Of a stretch of DNA of 64,000 nt, positions 20,740 to 30,385 are shown piece after piece (position 1 is the stretch's first letter; each line of letters opens with the position of its first letter). The DNA lies in assembly GCA_032433765.1 (NCBI GenBank), contig JAVIAB010000049.1, positions 22,535,403 to 22,599,402 of the forward strand, in the 5' to 3' direction. The notes under the pieces are model-generated. The model worked only from the letters and a program-made list of their open reading frames with translations. It searched no databases and was not told the origin of the DNA. Origin of the DNA: Megaustenia siamemsis. Lineage: Eukaryota > Mollusca > Gastropoda > Stylommatophora > Ariophantidae. Both the position numbers and the translations under genes were made by a program.

Positions 20740-20945
20740 CTGGTATGCTTCCGGGTTATGTCGGGAATTTATCCGGTGATTTTGGATAATATCGGGGATT
20801 TTTCCGGCTGTTTCCGGGTGATATCGGGATTTTTCGGCTGTTTCCGGGTGATATCATGATTTTTCGGGTGCTTCCGGGTTATATCGCGATTTCTCGTGTG
20901 ATTTTGGGTGTTATCGGGATTTCTCGGGTATTATTGCATCGCTGA
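20740..20945 (+). repeat. About 30-bp tandem repeat after exon E
   Basis: Six or so divergent units built on TTTCCGGGTGATATCGGGAT and TTTTCGG. It starts about 20 bp after the exon E donor. Confidence 0.75.
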
Positions 20946-21074
20946 AATGCTGTTACTTTAAAACACAGCGCTCATTAATAGCCATCTATAGAAGAAGGCC
21001 TGAGCAGAGAAAAGGGGAACAAAGGAAAACCTACAACTAGCTTGACGTTTTCACTTTCGCAAGAATGGGTGCTT

Positions 21075-21650
21075 GTTAGTGGATTTACGTCAGCTGTCTA
21101 CAGCTCGCAGAGATAGAATCAAGATGCAACAAATCTTGTCAAATCATTGGACAGTTATCACCACTATCGTCCAACAAGGAAATAACTCTGGAGGCAAAAC
21201 GAGCACTATACAATACAATCTTCATCCCAACGTTGTGCTACCAATGCCAGACCTGTACCCTAGATGCAAGAACAATAAGAAAAATAACCTCTACAGAGAT
21301 GAAATGTGTTAGACGAATGACAGGAAACAACACGAGAGATAAGATCAGAAATGAAGAACTGAGAAAAAAGCTAGGAATAGCCTCCGCCATAGAATATATA
21401 AGGAAACAACAGGTAAAATGGTTTGGCCACGTGACAAGGCAGAAAGAACAAGAAACAACACAACGAGCCTTCAACAAACGTTGTGAGAACACCAGACCCA
21501 AGGGTCGACCACGAAAAAGATGGATCGATGGAATATTAGAAGCACTAGGAAACATAACAGCAGCAGAGGCGAACAGAAGAGCAAAAGACCACAAATTATA
21601 TCTCCCCTCGACGCTGAAAGGCAGATGAGGAGGGAAAGAAGAAGAGGAAA
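21075..21650 (+). mobile_element. LINE-U fragment, long copy
   Basis: Starts in decayed sequence, then CYQCQTCTLDARTIRKITST, CVRRMTGNNTRDKIRNEELR, WFGHVTRQKEQETTQRAF and RPKGRPRKRWIDGILEALG, ending LPSTLKGR, a stop and an (AAGAAGAGG) tail. The 131-codon frame is intact but only the C-terminal part of the protein is present. From 21650 to 21840 nothing is recognised. Confidence 0.85.
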
Positions 21651-21844
21651 AATAAGATAGCTCGCACAGCTGGAAACGTCACACTAGTGGACGTGTTTCC
21701 AGGCTTACCTAGGCTGCTGTCTGGCCTTCTCTTTGGTTAGCTACACACGTTGGCCTATCGATGATAGGTAGACACGTCTACATACGAAGAATAACAAATA
21801 TTTCACTGAAATATCTATCAAATTAATACATGCAAATATTTAAA

Positions 21845-22608
21845 TCATCATCATGTGCCATATCGGATGAGGTAGGAAACCATGTCCTTCCACAATCTTC
21901 TTCTATCCGTAGTTAGAACATATTCTGTTGTTGACTGTTTTCCATGTCATGACACCAAGCTATACGGTATTTTCTCTCTTTGTCGTCCGCGATCTCTCTT
22001 TCACAGTATTTTGTCAGTTGTAACCAAGTATTCCAACTTTCATCTTCTCATGATGTGCCCGAAAAATGTTGATTGTTTCTTTCTGATGTTTCTTATGAGC
22101 TCCCTTTTTGTATTGGCCTCTTTGGGAATTTCCTCATTGGTCTTTTTAATTGTCCAGAGAACTTTTAACATTCTTCTGAGAAATCCCATCTGTTCGTCCT
22201 TTTATTTCTTTGTTTACTGTCCATGATTTGTTTCCATAGGTCAAAATTGGTTCTATATAACACCGATGAACTCTCTTTCTCACTTCTATTGACATAGATT
22301 TGTTGCATAAGATATATTATTCACTTTCTGAAATGCTATTTCCGGGAAATCCGGGAATTCTGAAATGCTATTTATAGTCTGAACTATTCTGCTTATTATT
22401 GCTGTGGTGCATTTTCCATCTGAGCTATTACTGTGCCCAAGTATTTGACGCGTTGCACTTGTTTCAAATTTGCCCTGTTTATTTTTATGCTGCATGCTGG
22501 TGATGATTATTTCTTCAAAATGACCATTATTTCTGTTTTCTTACTGTTCAGACTGAGACCTTCCTTGTTGCTTTCTTTTACTTTTATGCCAACATTTCTT
22601 GCTGTTCG

Positions 22609-22676
<68 letters not shown>

Positions 22677-22755
22677 TATCAAGACTGTGTCATCCGAATA
22701 TCGAGAATTGTTTATGTTGTGACCGTTGACTTCAATTCCCTTGATATCTACTATC
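21845..22755 (-). mobile_element. LINE-Q copy containing a (CT)n run
   Basis: The 3' tail (CATCATCATG) is at 21845-21855, then the usual complement of WHGKQSTTELIR, HIMRR and KVLWTIKKTNEEIPK-like sequence. At 22613-22674 about 30 CT units replace the short TTTGTCTCTGC seen at the same place in the 35060 copy. Beyond it, ATCAAGACTGTGTCATCC continues the element (the region near its YADD box). Confidence 0.78.
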
Positions 22756-22779
22756 TACTAATCAATTGTTTACATAATA

Positions 22780-23055
22780 CACCTACACATTGTGTGTATC
22801 TACTAATATTGAAATACCTTCTAATTATACATACACCTATAAATTATGTGTATCTACTAATATTGAAATACCTTCTAATTTTACATACACCTATAAATTA
22901 TGTGTATCTACTAATATTGAAATACCTTCTAATTATACATACAACTATAAATCATGTGTATCTACTAATGTTGAAATACCTTCTAATTATACATACACCT
23001 ATAAATCATGTGTATCTACTAATGTTGAAATACCTTCTAATTATACATACAAGAC
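22780..23055 (+). repeat. 54-bp tandem repeat before exon F
   Basis: About five units containing TGTGTATCTACTAATATTGA, AATACCTTCTAATTATACAT and ACACCTATAAAT. It stops 17 bp before exon F, so the CTTCTAATTATAC of the last unit is a plausible branch site. Confidence 0.9.
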
Positions 23056-23071
23056 ATACACATTTCCACAG

Positions 23072-23194
23072 ATTCTTGCCAAGAGGGGGTATCTAACTGC
23101 TCCCAGATTTGTCTGATATCGTCGACGACCATATCCACCTGTTTCTGTGGGGTCGGCTATGAGCTTGCTTTGGATGGATTAACGTGTGTTACCA
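23072..23194 (+). CDS. LRP exon F: EGF-like domain after propeller 1
   Basis: The acceptor is TTCCACAG and the donor is GTGAGT; 123 nt, phase 1 in and phase 1 out. Six cysteines are spaced C-x6-C-x3-C-x9-C-x1-C-x12-C, with CFCGVGYELALDG as the typical EGF second half. There is no calcium-binding DxxE start. The probable branch-point region lies in the last unit of a 54-bp tandem repeat (22780-23055). Confidence 0.93.
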
Positions 23195-23439
23195 GTGAGT
23201 TTGACGAGTGTGTATGCCATGCATTTTATATAGAACGAGCTAATGTTGCTATAACCAGCGAGATATTGGGTCTGTCAGTGGGCTCGTATTTCCTCTTTTG
23301 CTGAAAGAGGTAGGGCCTATCTGGCACATAGAGCGGAGTCATGTGACGTCAGCTTTTACAAATTAGTAGTATAATACAAATGTGAATTTAATTTGAAGTT
23401 CTCACCTATAACAGAAATAAGTAGTGAAAAACAATTTGA

Positions 23440-23865
23440 AATTCATGTGATATGCTCACTTATAACGAAATTGCATAAGGAAAAACATTGCATAATGAAA
23501 TCCAAAGTATAATGAAAAACAATTTATAATGAAAAACAATGTATAATAAAACACAACTCATAATGAATAACAATGTTTAATGAAAAACGTGTAATGAATA
23601 ACGTTTAATGAAAAACACTGTATACTGAAAAAAAACCAATGTATAATTAAACACAATTCATAATGAAAAACAATTTATAAAGATAAAAATGTAAAATGAA
23701 AAACCATGCATGATGAAAAACCATGTATAACGAGAAAATATGTATAATGAAAAACCATGTATAACGAAAAAAAATGTATAATGAAAAACAATGTAAAATG
23801 AAAAACTATATATAATGAAAAGCTATATATAATGAAAAACAAAGTGAAAATAATGCGTTTTCACC
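23440..23865 (+). repeat. Degenerate 17-bp A-rich repeat
   Basis: About 24 loose units of AAAAACAATGTATAATG with many substitutions and spacing changes. Confidence 0.8.
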
Positions 23866-23879
23866 TTTAACGACAATGA

Positions 23880-24205
23880 ACAAAGATTAACAATTTACGT
23901 TAATTGTTAAATTTCTACAAAATCCTCGGAGGCAAAGACAACCCATAGCACCAGAGCGGGAATTTGAAAGCGACCCACCGCTGATGGCTTGCTCCAGGAT
24001 CGATGAAGCAGAACCACCTAGACCTGCTCCACCTCTCTGTGGTGCCTCCACAAACAGACCAACCTGTCTAGTCTGGTCAAGTGAGTAGGGATCGAGGAGG
24101 GAAGACAACCCGGTACTCAAAGATGTTCTGCTGAAGTCGGATGTGTTGGGCCGAAAGGAACAAATGTCACAGATTTACTGCAAACACCAACATAACGCAG
24201 TCGCG
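23880..24205. other. Unrecognised GC-richer block
   Basis: Noticeably less AT-rich than its surroundings. A 77-codon minus-strand frame reads GLSSLLDPYSLDQTRQVGLF then GGAGLGGSASSILEQAISGG. The composition suggests an inserted element (possibly the end of an unidentified retroelement). It has no second copy in the window. Confidence 0.35.
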
Positions 24206-24211
24206 TTCATT

Positions 24212-24356
<145 letters not shown>

Positions 24357-25640
24357 TATGACAAATGGAGGCTACTATAGTCAACTATGACAGATGGAGG
24401 CTACTATAGTCAACTATGACAGATGGAGGCTACTATAGTCAACTATGACAGACGGAGGCTACTATAGTCAACTATGACAGACGGAGGCTACTATAGTCAA
24501 CTATGACAGATGGAGGCTACTATAGTCAACTATGACAGATGGAGGCTACTATAGTCAACTATGACAGATGGAGGCTACTATAGTCAACTATGACAGATGG
24601 AGGCTACTATAGTCAACTATGACAAATGGAGGCTACTATAGTAAACTGTGACAGATGGAGGCTACTATAGTCAACTATGACAGATGGAGGCTAATGTAGT
24701 AAACTATGACTGACAAAGGCTACTATAGTCAACTATGACTGACAAAGGCTACTACAGTAAACTACGACTGATGGAGGCTACTATAGTAAGCTATGACTGA
24801 CGGAGGCTACTAAAGTAAACTATGACAGATGGAGGCTACTATAGTCAACTATGACAGATGGAGGCTACTATAGTAAACTATGACAGATGGAGGCTACTAT
24901 AGTAAACTATGACAGATGGAGGCTACTATAGTAAACTATGACAGACGGAGGCTACTATAGTAAACTATGACTGATGGAGGCTACTATAGTAAACTATGAC
25001 TGATGGAGGCTACTATAGTAAACTATGACAGATGGAGGCTACTATAGTAAACTATGACAGATGGAGGCTACTATAGTCAACTATGACAGATGGAGGCTAC
25101 TATAGTCAACTATGACAGATGGAGGCTACTATAGTCAACTATGACAGATGGAGGCTACTATAGTCAACTATGACAGATGGAGGCTACTATAGTCAACTAT
25201 GACAGATGGAGGCTACTATAGTCAACTATGACAGATGGAGGCTACTATAGTAAACTATGACAAATGGAGGCTACTATAGTCAACTATGACAGATGGAGGC
25301 TACTATAGTAAACTATGACTGATGGAGGCTACTATAGTAAATTATGACAGATGGAGGCTACTATAGTCAACTATGACAGATGGAGGCTACTATAGTAAAT
25401 TATGACTGATGGTGGCTACTATAGTCAGCTATGACTGACGGAGGCTACTATAGTAAACTATGACTGACAAAGGCTATTATATTCAACAATGAATGACGGA
25501 GACTACTATAGTTAACTATGACTGACGGAGGCTACTACTGTCAACTATGACTGACGTAGGCTACCATAGTCAACTATGACTCACAAAGGCTATTATATTC
25601 AACAATGAATGACGGAGGCTACTATAGTCAACAATGACTA
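24357..25640 (+). repeat. 29-bp minisatellite
   Basis: About 44 units of GGCTACTATAGTCAACTATG plus ACAGATGGA. Sub-blocks differ by CAACT versus AAACT and by GACAGA versus GACTGA. The right end is more divergent. Confidence 0.95.
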
Positions 25641-25858
25641 ACGAAGGCTACTGTAATCATAACTGATAGAATGACTAACGAAGGCTACTGTAATCATAAC
25701 TGATAGAATGACTAACGAAGGCTACTGTAATCATAACTGATAGAATGACTAACGAAGACTACTGTAATCATAACTGATAGAATGACTAACGAAGGCTACT
25801 GTAATCATAACTGATAGAATGACTAACGAAGGCTACTGTAATCATAACTGATAGTTTT
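25640..25858 (+). repeat. 36-bp tandem repeat before exon G
   Basis: Six units of ATGACTAACGAAGGCTACTG plus TAATCATAACTGATAG, derived from the neighbouring 29-bp array (shared GAGGCTACT/AAGGCTACT). Each unit contains GACTAAC, close to a branch-site consensus. Exon G follows about 95 bp later. Confidence 0.9.
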
Positions 25859-25951
25859 AACTTTATACTTAACGTACACTTTTTTAATAACATGATAACA
25901 AGTATGCTGCTTGTCTACCTCTGAAATGATTGCATGTTTCCTTCTTGACAG

Positions 25952-26100
25952 CTCCCGTGATTGATAACTTTCTGTTAGTTAACGACGCGTACCAGAGACA
26001 AATCTTCCAACTGAACCTCAGGACTGCTGTCGTTGAAACTGTTGATCTACAGCCTACCCATGAGCCTATCGCCCTGGCTTATGATCCCTTCGAGACGAAG
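25952..26100 (+). CDS. LRP exon G: YWTD propeller 2, blade 1
   Basis: The acceptor is CTTGACAG and the donor GTAAGC follows 26100; 149 nt, phase 1 in and phase 0 out. It encodes TPVIDNFLLVNDAYQRQIFQ, then LNLRTAVVETVDL and EPIALAYDPFETK. FLLV..A..RQIFQLNL is the normal first strand set of an LRP propeller after an EGF module. ALAYDPFETK leads straight into VFWSDN of exon H. Confidence 0.93.
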
Positions 26101-26119
26101 GTAAGCATTCCCTGTTTGT

Positions 26120-26810
26120 GATGTTATTTGAGTTAATGAGTTATTGAGTTATTGAGTTATTTGCGGGTCATCATCATTGCGCTCCGAACATGTTCATAGG
26201 TGCTCAGATCCCCTCCTCAGCAATTCCCTCAGTGTCCAGCGACTGACGACTCCAGTTCTATGTTGGTTGATAAGTCTTCTTACACGGCCACTAAGTTTCT
26301 CATTTCTGGCTGTGCCCATCTTAACTCCCATTTCCATCATCCGAAGAAGTGATGTGGATCTGTGTTTGTCGAAGTCCTGTGCTCTTCCACATCTCGGAGG
26401 GCATTGATGATGTCCGCCCGATCCATTGGTTGCCCGTCCTCAACGACAGCGCAGCTAGCCAACCTGTCCGCCCGATCCATCGGTTGCCCGTCCTCAACGA
26501 CAGCACAGCTAGCCAACCTGTCCGCCCGATCCATCGGTTGCCCGTCCTCAACGACAGCACAGCTAGCCAACCTGTCCGCCCGATCCATCGGTTGCCCGTC
26601 CTCAACGACAGCACAGCTAGCCAACCTGTCCGCCCGATCCATCGGTTGCCCGTCCTCAACGACAGCACAGCTAGCCAACCTGTCCGCCCGATCCATCGGT
26701 TGCCCGTCCTCAACGACAGCACAGCTAGCCAACCTGTCCGCCCGATCCATCGGTTGCCCGTCCTCAACGACAGCGCAGCTAGCCAACCTAGTTTGTGATG
26801 TTCTACACGG
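26120..26810 (-). mobile_element. LINE-H fragment with internally amplified coding segment
   Basis: The minus strand reads RLASCAVVEDGQPMDRAD repeated seven times, then INALRDVEEHRTS, MEMGVKMGTARNEK and HLWTCSEC-like sequence. The 3' end is followed by AATAACTCA-type tandem units (26128-26162), also present in the other LINE-H copies, a probable retroelement tail. It resembles the C-terminal part of an RNase H-bearing protein. Confidence 0.8.
26414..26791 (-). repeat. 54-bp in-frame tandem array inside LINE-H
   Basis: Seven exact-length 54-bp units starting at 26414, 26468, 26522, 26576, 26630, 26684 and 26738, with CCGCCCGATCCATCGGTTGC in each. The LINE-H copies at 49400-49860 and 55085-55560 have the unit once. 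The ends share GTCCGCYC, where RAD codons occur twice in the single-copy sequence, so slippage or recombination between them fits. Confidence 0.93.
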
Positions 26811-26820
26811 AAACATCGTA

Positions 26821-27086
26821 AGTAAAAAAAAAGGTAAAGAGCCCCCGTCACGCCAAGTGGCGTATAGGGAATATGATGTTAGTGACCATCAATTATACTC
26901 ACCCTCAGCACATGATTTTTGGGGTAATGTGGTCGGTATTACGCCCGTGCCGCTTTACTTTTCAAAAAAAAAATCCGGTACCCATTTAACGCTGGGCGAA
27001 CCCGGAAGCCGTCGTTTGGGATCGAACCGTACCTCCTGTCGTGTGTAGCACAGTTCACTAACTACTGAGCTATCGCGGTTTACAAA
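26821..27086 (-). mobile_element. SINE-A with 11-bp target-site duplication
   Basis: tRNA-like head at the right: read on the minus strand, GATAGCTCAGTAGTTAGTGA (A box) and GGTTCGATCCC (B box). The body has ACCGGATTTTTTTTTTG-like and GGCGTAATACCGACCACATT sequence, ending in poly(T)/(A) at 26825-26833. GAAACATCGTA flanks both sides (26810-26820 and 27087-27097). Confidence 0.88.
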
Positions 27087-27097
27087 GAAACATCGTA

Positions 27098-27301
27098 TAC
27101 AGAATATATTCATTCCCATATTGTGCTATCAGTGTCAAACATGGTCACTTACGACCAAGCATAAATGAAAGCTTGTCACAATAGAAATGAGATGTGCGAG
27201 AAAAGTTCTTGTTGTGATCAGAGAGGAGAGAATGAGAAATGATATTATAAGAGAAATAGCAGGCAGGAACAAATCTTAAACTACACACAGAAACAACATA
27301 C
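27098..27301 (+). mobile_element. Decayed LINE-U fragment
   Basis: Reads FIPILCYQCQTWSLTTKH, then IEMRCARKVLVVIREERMRN and IIREIAG, parallel to CYQCQTWTLDARTIRKITST and MKCVRRMTGN of other copies. It has a stop and large substitutions. Confidence 0.6.
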
Positions 27302-27308
27302 AAACTGG

Positions 27309-27411
27309 ATTCTTCTTCTTCTACCTTTCAGCTCCCTGTGGAGCATAGGTCTTCAACAAACACTTTCCAAGTCGTTCTGTTTTTTTTTGCCATTCTTTTC
27401 TTTATATAAAT
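27309..27411 (-). mobile_element. LINE-R, extreme 3' end only
   Basis: About 100 bp: TTCTTCTTCTTCTACC, TTTCAGCTCCCTGTGGAGCA and CAAGTCGTTCTG. AAACTGG occurs on both sides (27302-27308 and 27412-27418), a probable short target-site duplication, so this is a very short 5'-truncated insertion. Confidence 0.65.
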
Positions 27412-27457
27412 AAACTGGTCTGCCAATCCAGAATGAATGTCGTGAGATTCTTTAACA

Positions 27458-27744
27458 AACAAGCAAAAAAAAAAGGTCCCCACCTCGCCATGCTAAACGT
27501 ATGCGGAATATCATGTTAGTGCCAATATTTTGTTCTATGACCACGGCACATTTTTGGGTTATGTGGTCAGTATCACGCCAGGTCGCCTTTACTTCCCAGA
27601 AAAATTCCTGGTACCCATTTTTAGAGACTGGGTGAACCCCGGAGCCTTGTCAGTCCAAAAAAAAATCCGCTACGGCTGTGGATCGAACGCGGACCCTTCT
27701 GGTCAGGAAGCGAGAACGCTAACCACTCGGCCACCGAGGCTCCA
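27458..27744 (-). mobile_element. SINE-A' with different tRNA head and 11-bp TSD
   Basis: Read on the minus strand, the head is GCCTCGGTGGCCGAGTGGTT then GCGTTCGATCC, Ser/Leu-tRNA-like boxes and unlike the SINE-A head. The body (GGGTACC, TTTTTCTGGGAAGTAAAG, ATACTGACCACATAACCC) is homologous to SINE-A. ATTCTTTAACA flanks it at 27447-27457 and 27745-27755. The tail is A-rich at the left. Confidence 0.85.
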
Positions 27745-27747
27745 ATT

Positions 27748-28040
27748 CTTTAACATCATCATCAAGTACCGGTCCTGCTGGCCAAGGTGATCATGTATCT
27801 CCACAACTTTCGATCTCGACAGTTACTTATTATTTCTGTTGTTGACCTTCTGCCAGGCCATTCTCTTAAGCTGTCTGGTATCTTTTCTCTTTGCTTCCCT
27901 CTATCTCTTCGTCCCTCAATTTTCCCAATTTTTACAATATATTCCAGCTGTTCTTTTCTCATTACATGGCCAACAAATGATCGTTTCTTCCTAATAATGG
28001 AAATTAGCTCTCTTTTTCTTTGTTTTGTAACATGCAAAGC
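27748..28040 (-). mobile_element. LINE-Q fragment
   Basis: The minus strand reads KRELISIIRKKRSFVGHVMR, GKIEGRRDRGKQREKIPDSL and SNCRDRKLWRYMITLASRTG. The tail CATCATCATC lies at its left end. It is 5'-truncated at about 28040; 28041-28190 has no recognised feature. Confidence 0.8.
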
Positions 28041-28189
28041 ATGTATTCAAAAAAGGAGATGGGAAAAGATCAAGAGGCAGACCTATAGTAAGATGAATCG
28101 ACAGCATAAAAAAACAATATAAATTGACATTGACTGAACCTTCAAGAAGTGTGAAAACCAGAACTTTTATCTTCCTCGACGCTCAGATG

Positions 28190-28560
28190 TTAACAAGGAG
28201 AAACATTTTTCTTTTGTGAGAGTGCAAAATTAATCTTACAGCACATCGTCTTCATTCATCATCATCATCATAATCGTCATCATAATCGTCATCATAATCA
28301 TCATCATAATCATTATCAATGAGTGCCGTCTCCGCATCGAAGGTTGAATACCACGGAGCGCCATTCCGCTCTGTCTCTTGCCTTGATGGTGCAGATTGTC
28401 ATAGGCTGACTTGACCATCTTTTGATGTTACTCGTCCACGCTAATCTTTTTCTGCCTCTGCCTCTTTTACCTTGTATTTTCCCTTCAAATATTACTTTTA
28501 GTGTGCTGTTGTGTCTTTTAATGTGTCCAAAAAATTTCATTTGTCTTGTCTTAATTATAT
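28190..28560 (-). mobile_element. LINE-P fragment with (ATC)n tail
   Basis: The minus strand reads MKFFGHIKRHNSTLKVIFEG, KIQGKRGRGRKRLAWTSNIK and CTIKARDRAEWRS, ending RCGDGTH. The tail is an expanded (TGATGA)n-type run at 28255-28318. From 28560 to 28690 nothing is recognised. Confidence 0.82.
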
Positions 28561-28689
28561 TTAGTAGTTCTCTATATAAATTATAGAATTAAATTATACT
28601 CTATATTACATCAGCCAATTAAGTGGCGATTACCACCCACTTGATTTGTGATCATCTTTATATAGCGGCCAAACCAATGCTACCACTTT

Positions 28690-29585
28690 TATCAAAGCCA
28701 AGTAACCTCTTAACTCCTTTTATAAACGTCAAGTAGACACTTAAACACTTTTATAAAGTCAAGTAACCTCTTAACCCCTTTTATAAACGTCAAGTAGACA
28801 CTTAAACACTTTTATAAAGTCAAGTAACCTCTTAACTCCTTTTATAAACGTCAAGTAGACACTTAAACACTTTTATAAAGTCAAGTGAACTCTTAACCCT
28901 TCTATAAAAGTCAAGTGAACTCTTAACCCTTCTATAAAAGTCAAGTGAACTCTTAACCCTTCTATAAAAGTCAAGTGAACTCTTAACCCTTCTATAAAAG
29001 TCAAGTGAACTCTTAACCCTTCTATAAAAGTCAAGTGAACTCTTAACCCTTCTATAAAAGTCAAGTGAACTCTTAACCCTTCTATAAAAGTCAAGTGAAC
29101 TCTTAACCCATTTTATAAAAGTCAAGTGAACTCTTAACCCTTCTATAAAAGTCAAGTGAACTCTTAACCCTTTTATAAAAGTCAAGTAAACTCTTAACCC
29201 TTCTATAAAAGTCAAGTGAACTCTTAACCCTTTTATAAAAGTCAAGTAAACTCTTAACCCTTCTATAAAAGTCAAGTGAACTCTTAACCCTTTTATAAAA
29301 GTAAAGTAAACTCTTAACCCTTCTATAAAAGTCAAGTGAACTCTTAACCCCTTTTACAAAAGTCAAGTGAATTCTTAACCCCTTTTATAAAAGTCAAGTG
29401 AACTCTTAACCCTTTTACAAAAGTCAAGTGAACTCTTAACCCATTTTATAAAAATCAAGTGAATTCTTAACCCCTTTTATAAAAATGAAATAAACTCTTA
29501 ACCCCTTTTATAAAGTCAAGTAAACACTTAACCTCTTTAATTAAAAGTCAAGTGAACTCTTAACCCCTTTAGTAAGAGCCAAGTA
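28690..29585 (-). repeat. 30-bp minisatellite
   Basis: About 30 units of TTCTATAAAAGTCAAGTGAA plus CTCTTAACCC. The left part (28690-28880) is organised as about 60-bp dimers with CGTCAAGTAGACACTTAAAC. The minus-strand reading RVKSSLDFYR comes from the 30-bp period. Confidence 0.95.
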
Positions 29586-29666
29586 ACAGTAATAATAAAA
29601 ACCAAACCTTTAATAAAAACAAAATAATGTCTGAATCCTTTTATAAAACTGATGGAATCTCCAGCC

Positions 29667-29738
29667 TATTTTGACGTAATTTTGATGTAATTTTGATGTA
29701 ATTTTGACGTAATTTTGATGTAATTTTGATGTAATTTT
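29667..29738 (+). repeat. 11-bp repeat forming the exon H polypyrimidine tract
   Basis: Six units of TTTTGATGTAA or TTTTGACGTAA running directly into TTTTCAG, the exon H acceptor. The T-run of the last unit is the splice signal. Confidence 0.85.
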
Positions 29739-29741
29739 CAG

Positions 29742-29829
29742 GTATTTTGGTCAGATAACAAGAACAACATCATCAAAGAAGCAACACTTGATGGCAAGTA
29801 CGAGAAGACTGTGATGATGTTCAATAACG
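29742..29829 (+). CDS. LRP exon H: YWTD propeller 2, blade 2
   Basis: The acceptor is ATTTTCAG and the donor is GTAAGA; 88 nt, phase 0 in and phase 1 out. It encodes VFWSDNKNNIIKEATLDGKY then EKTVMMFNN. VFWSDN is the YWTD core. Its polypyrimidine tract is the end of an 11-bp tandem repeat (29667-29738). It is the smallest exon seen, but fits exons G and I exactly in phase. Confidence 0.92.
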
Positions 29830-30084
29830 GTAAGAAATGTTGAGTTTCTACAACAATCAATAATGATGATAGGTATTTTAAAAAAAAAAAAACTCTTTAC
29901 ACAGAGCTACAACGGGGGGAATACGATCATCAGAAGTGGAGACAGGTAGTGAAGCGAGTGTTCCATGTCTGAAGTTGAAATTTAATTTGATTGTGCTCAG
30001 AAGTCCCTCGCTATTCAGGTGGATATTCTCTGTCTTCATAGTCTCATTCTTTATCGAGGATTATTTTTACGTTACTATTATTTG

Positions 30085-30385
30085 AGGTAGAATTTACCTA
30101 TCCCTTCTGTCCAGACAGAGGCTATTTTTTGGGGTAGAATTTACTTATCCCTTCTGTCCAGACAGAGGCTATTTTTTAGGTAGAATTTACTTATCCCTTC
30201 TGTCCAGACAGAGGCTATTTTTGGGGTAGAATTTACTAATCCCTTCTGTCCAGACAGAAGCTATTTTTTGGGGTAGAATTTACTTATCCCTTCTGTCCAG
30301 ATAGAGGCTATTTTTAGGAAGAATTTACTTATCCCTTCTGTCCAGATAGAGGCTATTTTTTGGGTAGAATTTTCCTACCCCTTCT
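30085..30385 (+). repeat. About 47-bp tandem repeat
   Basis: Six units with GGTAGAATTTACTTATCCCT, TCTGTCCAGACAGAGGC and TATTTTTT. From 29830 to 30085 no feature is seen. Confidence 0.9.
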
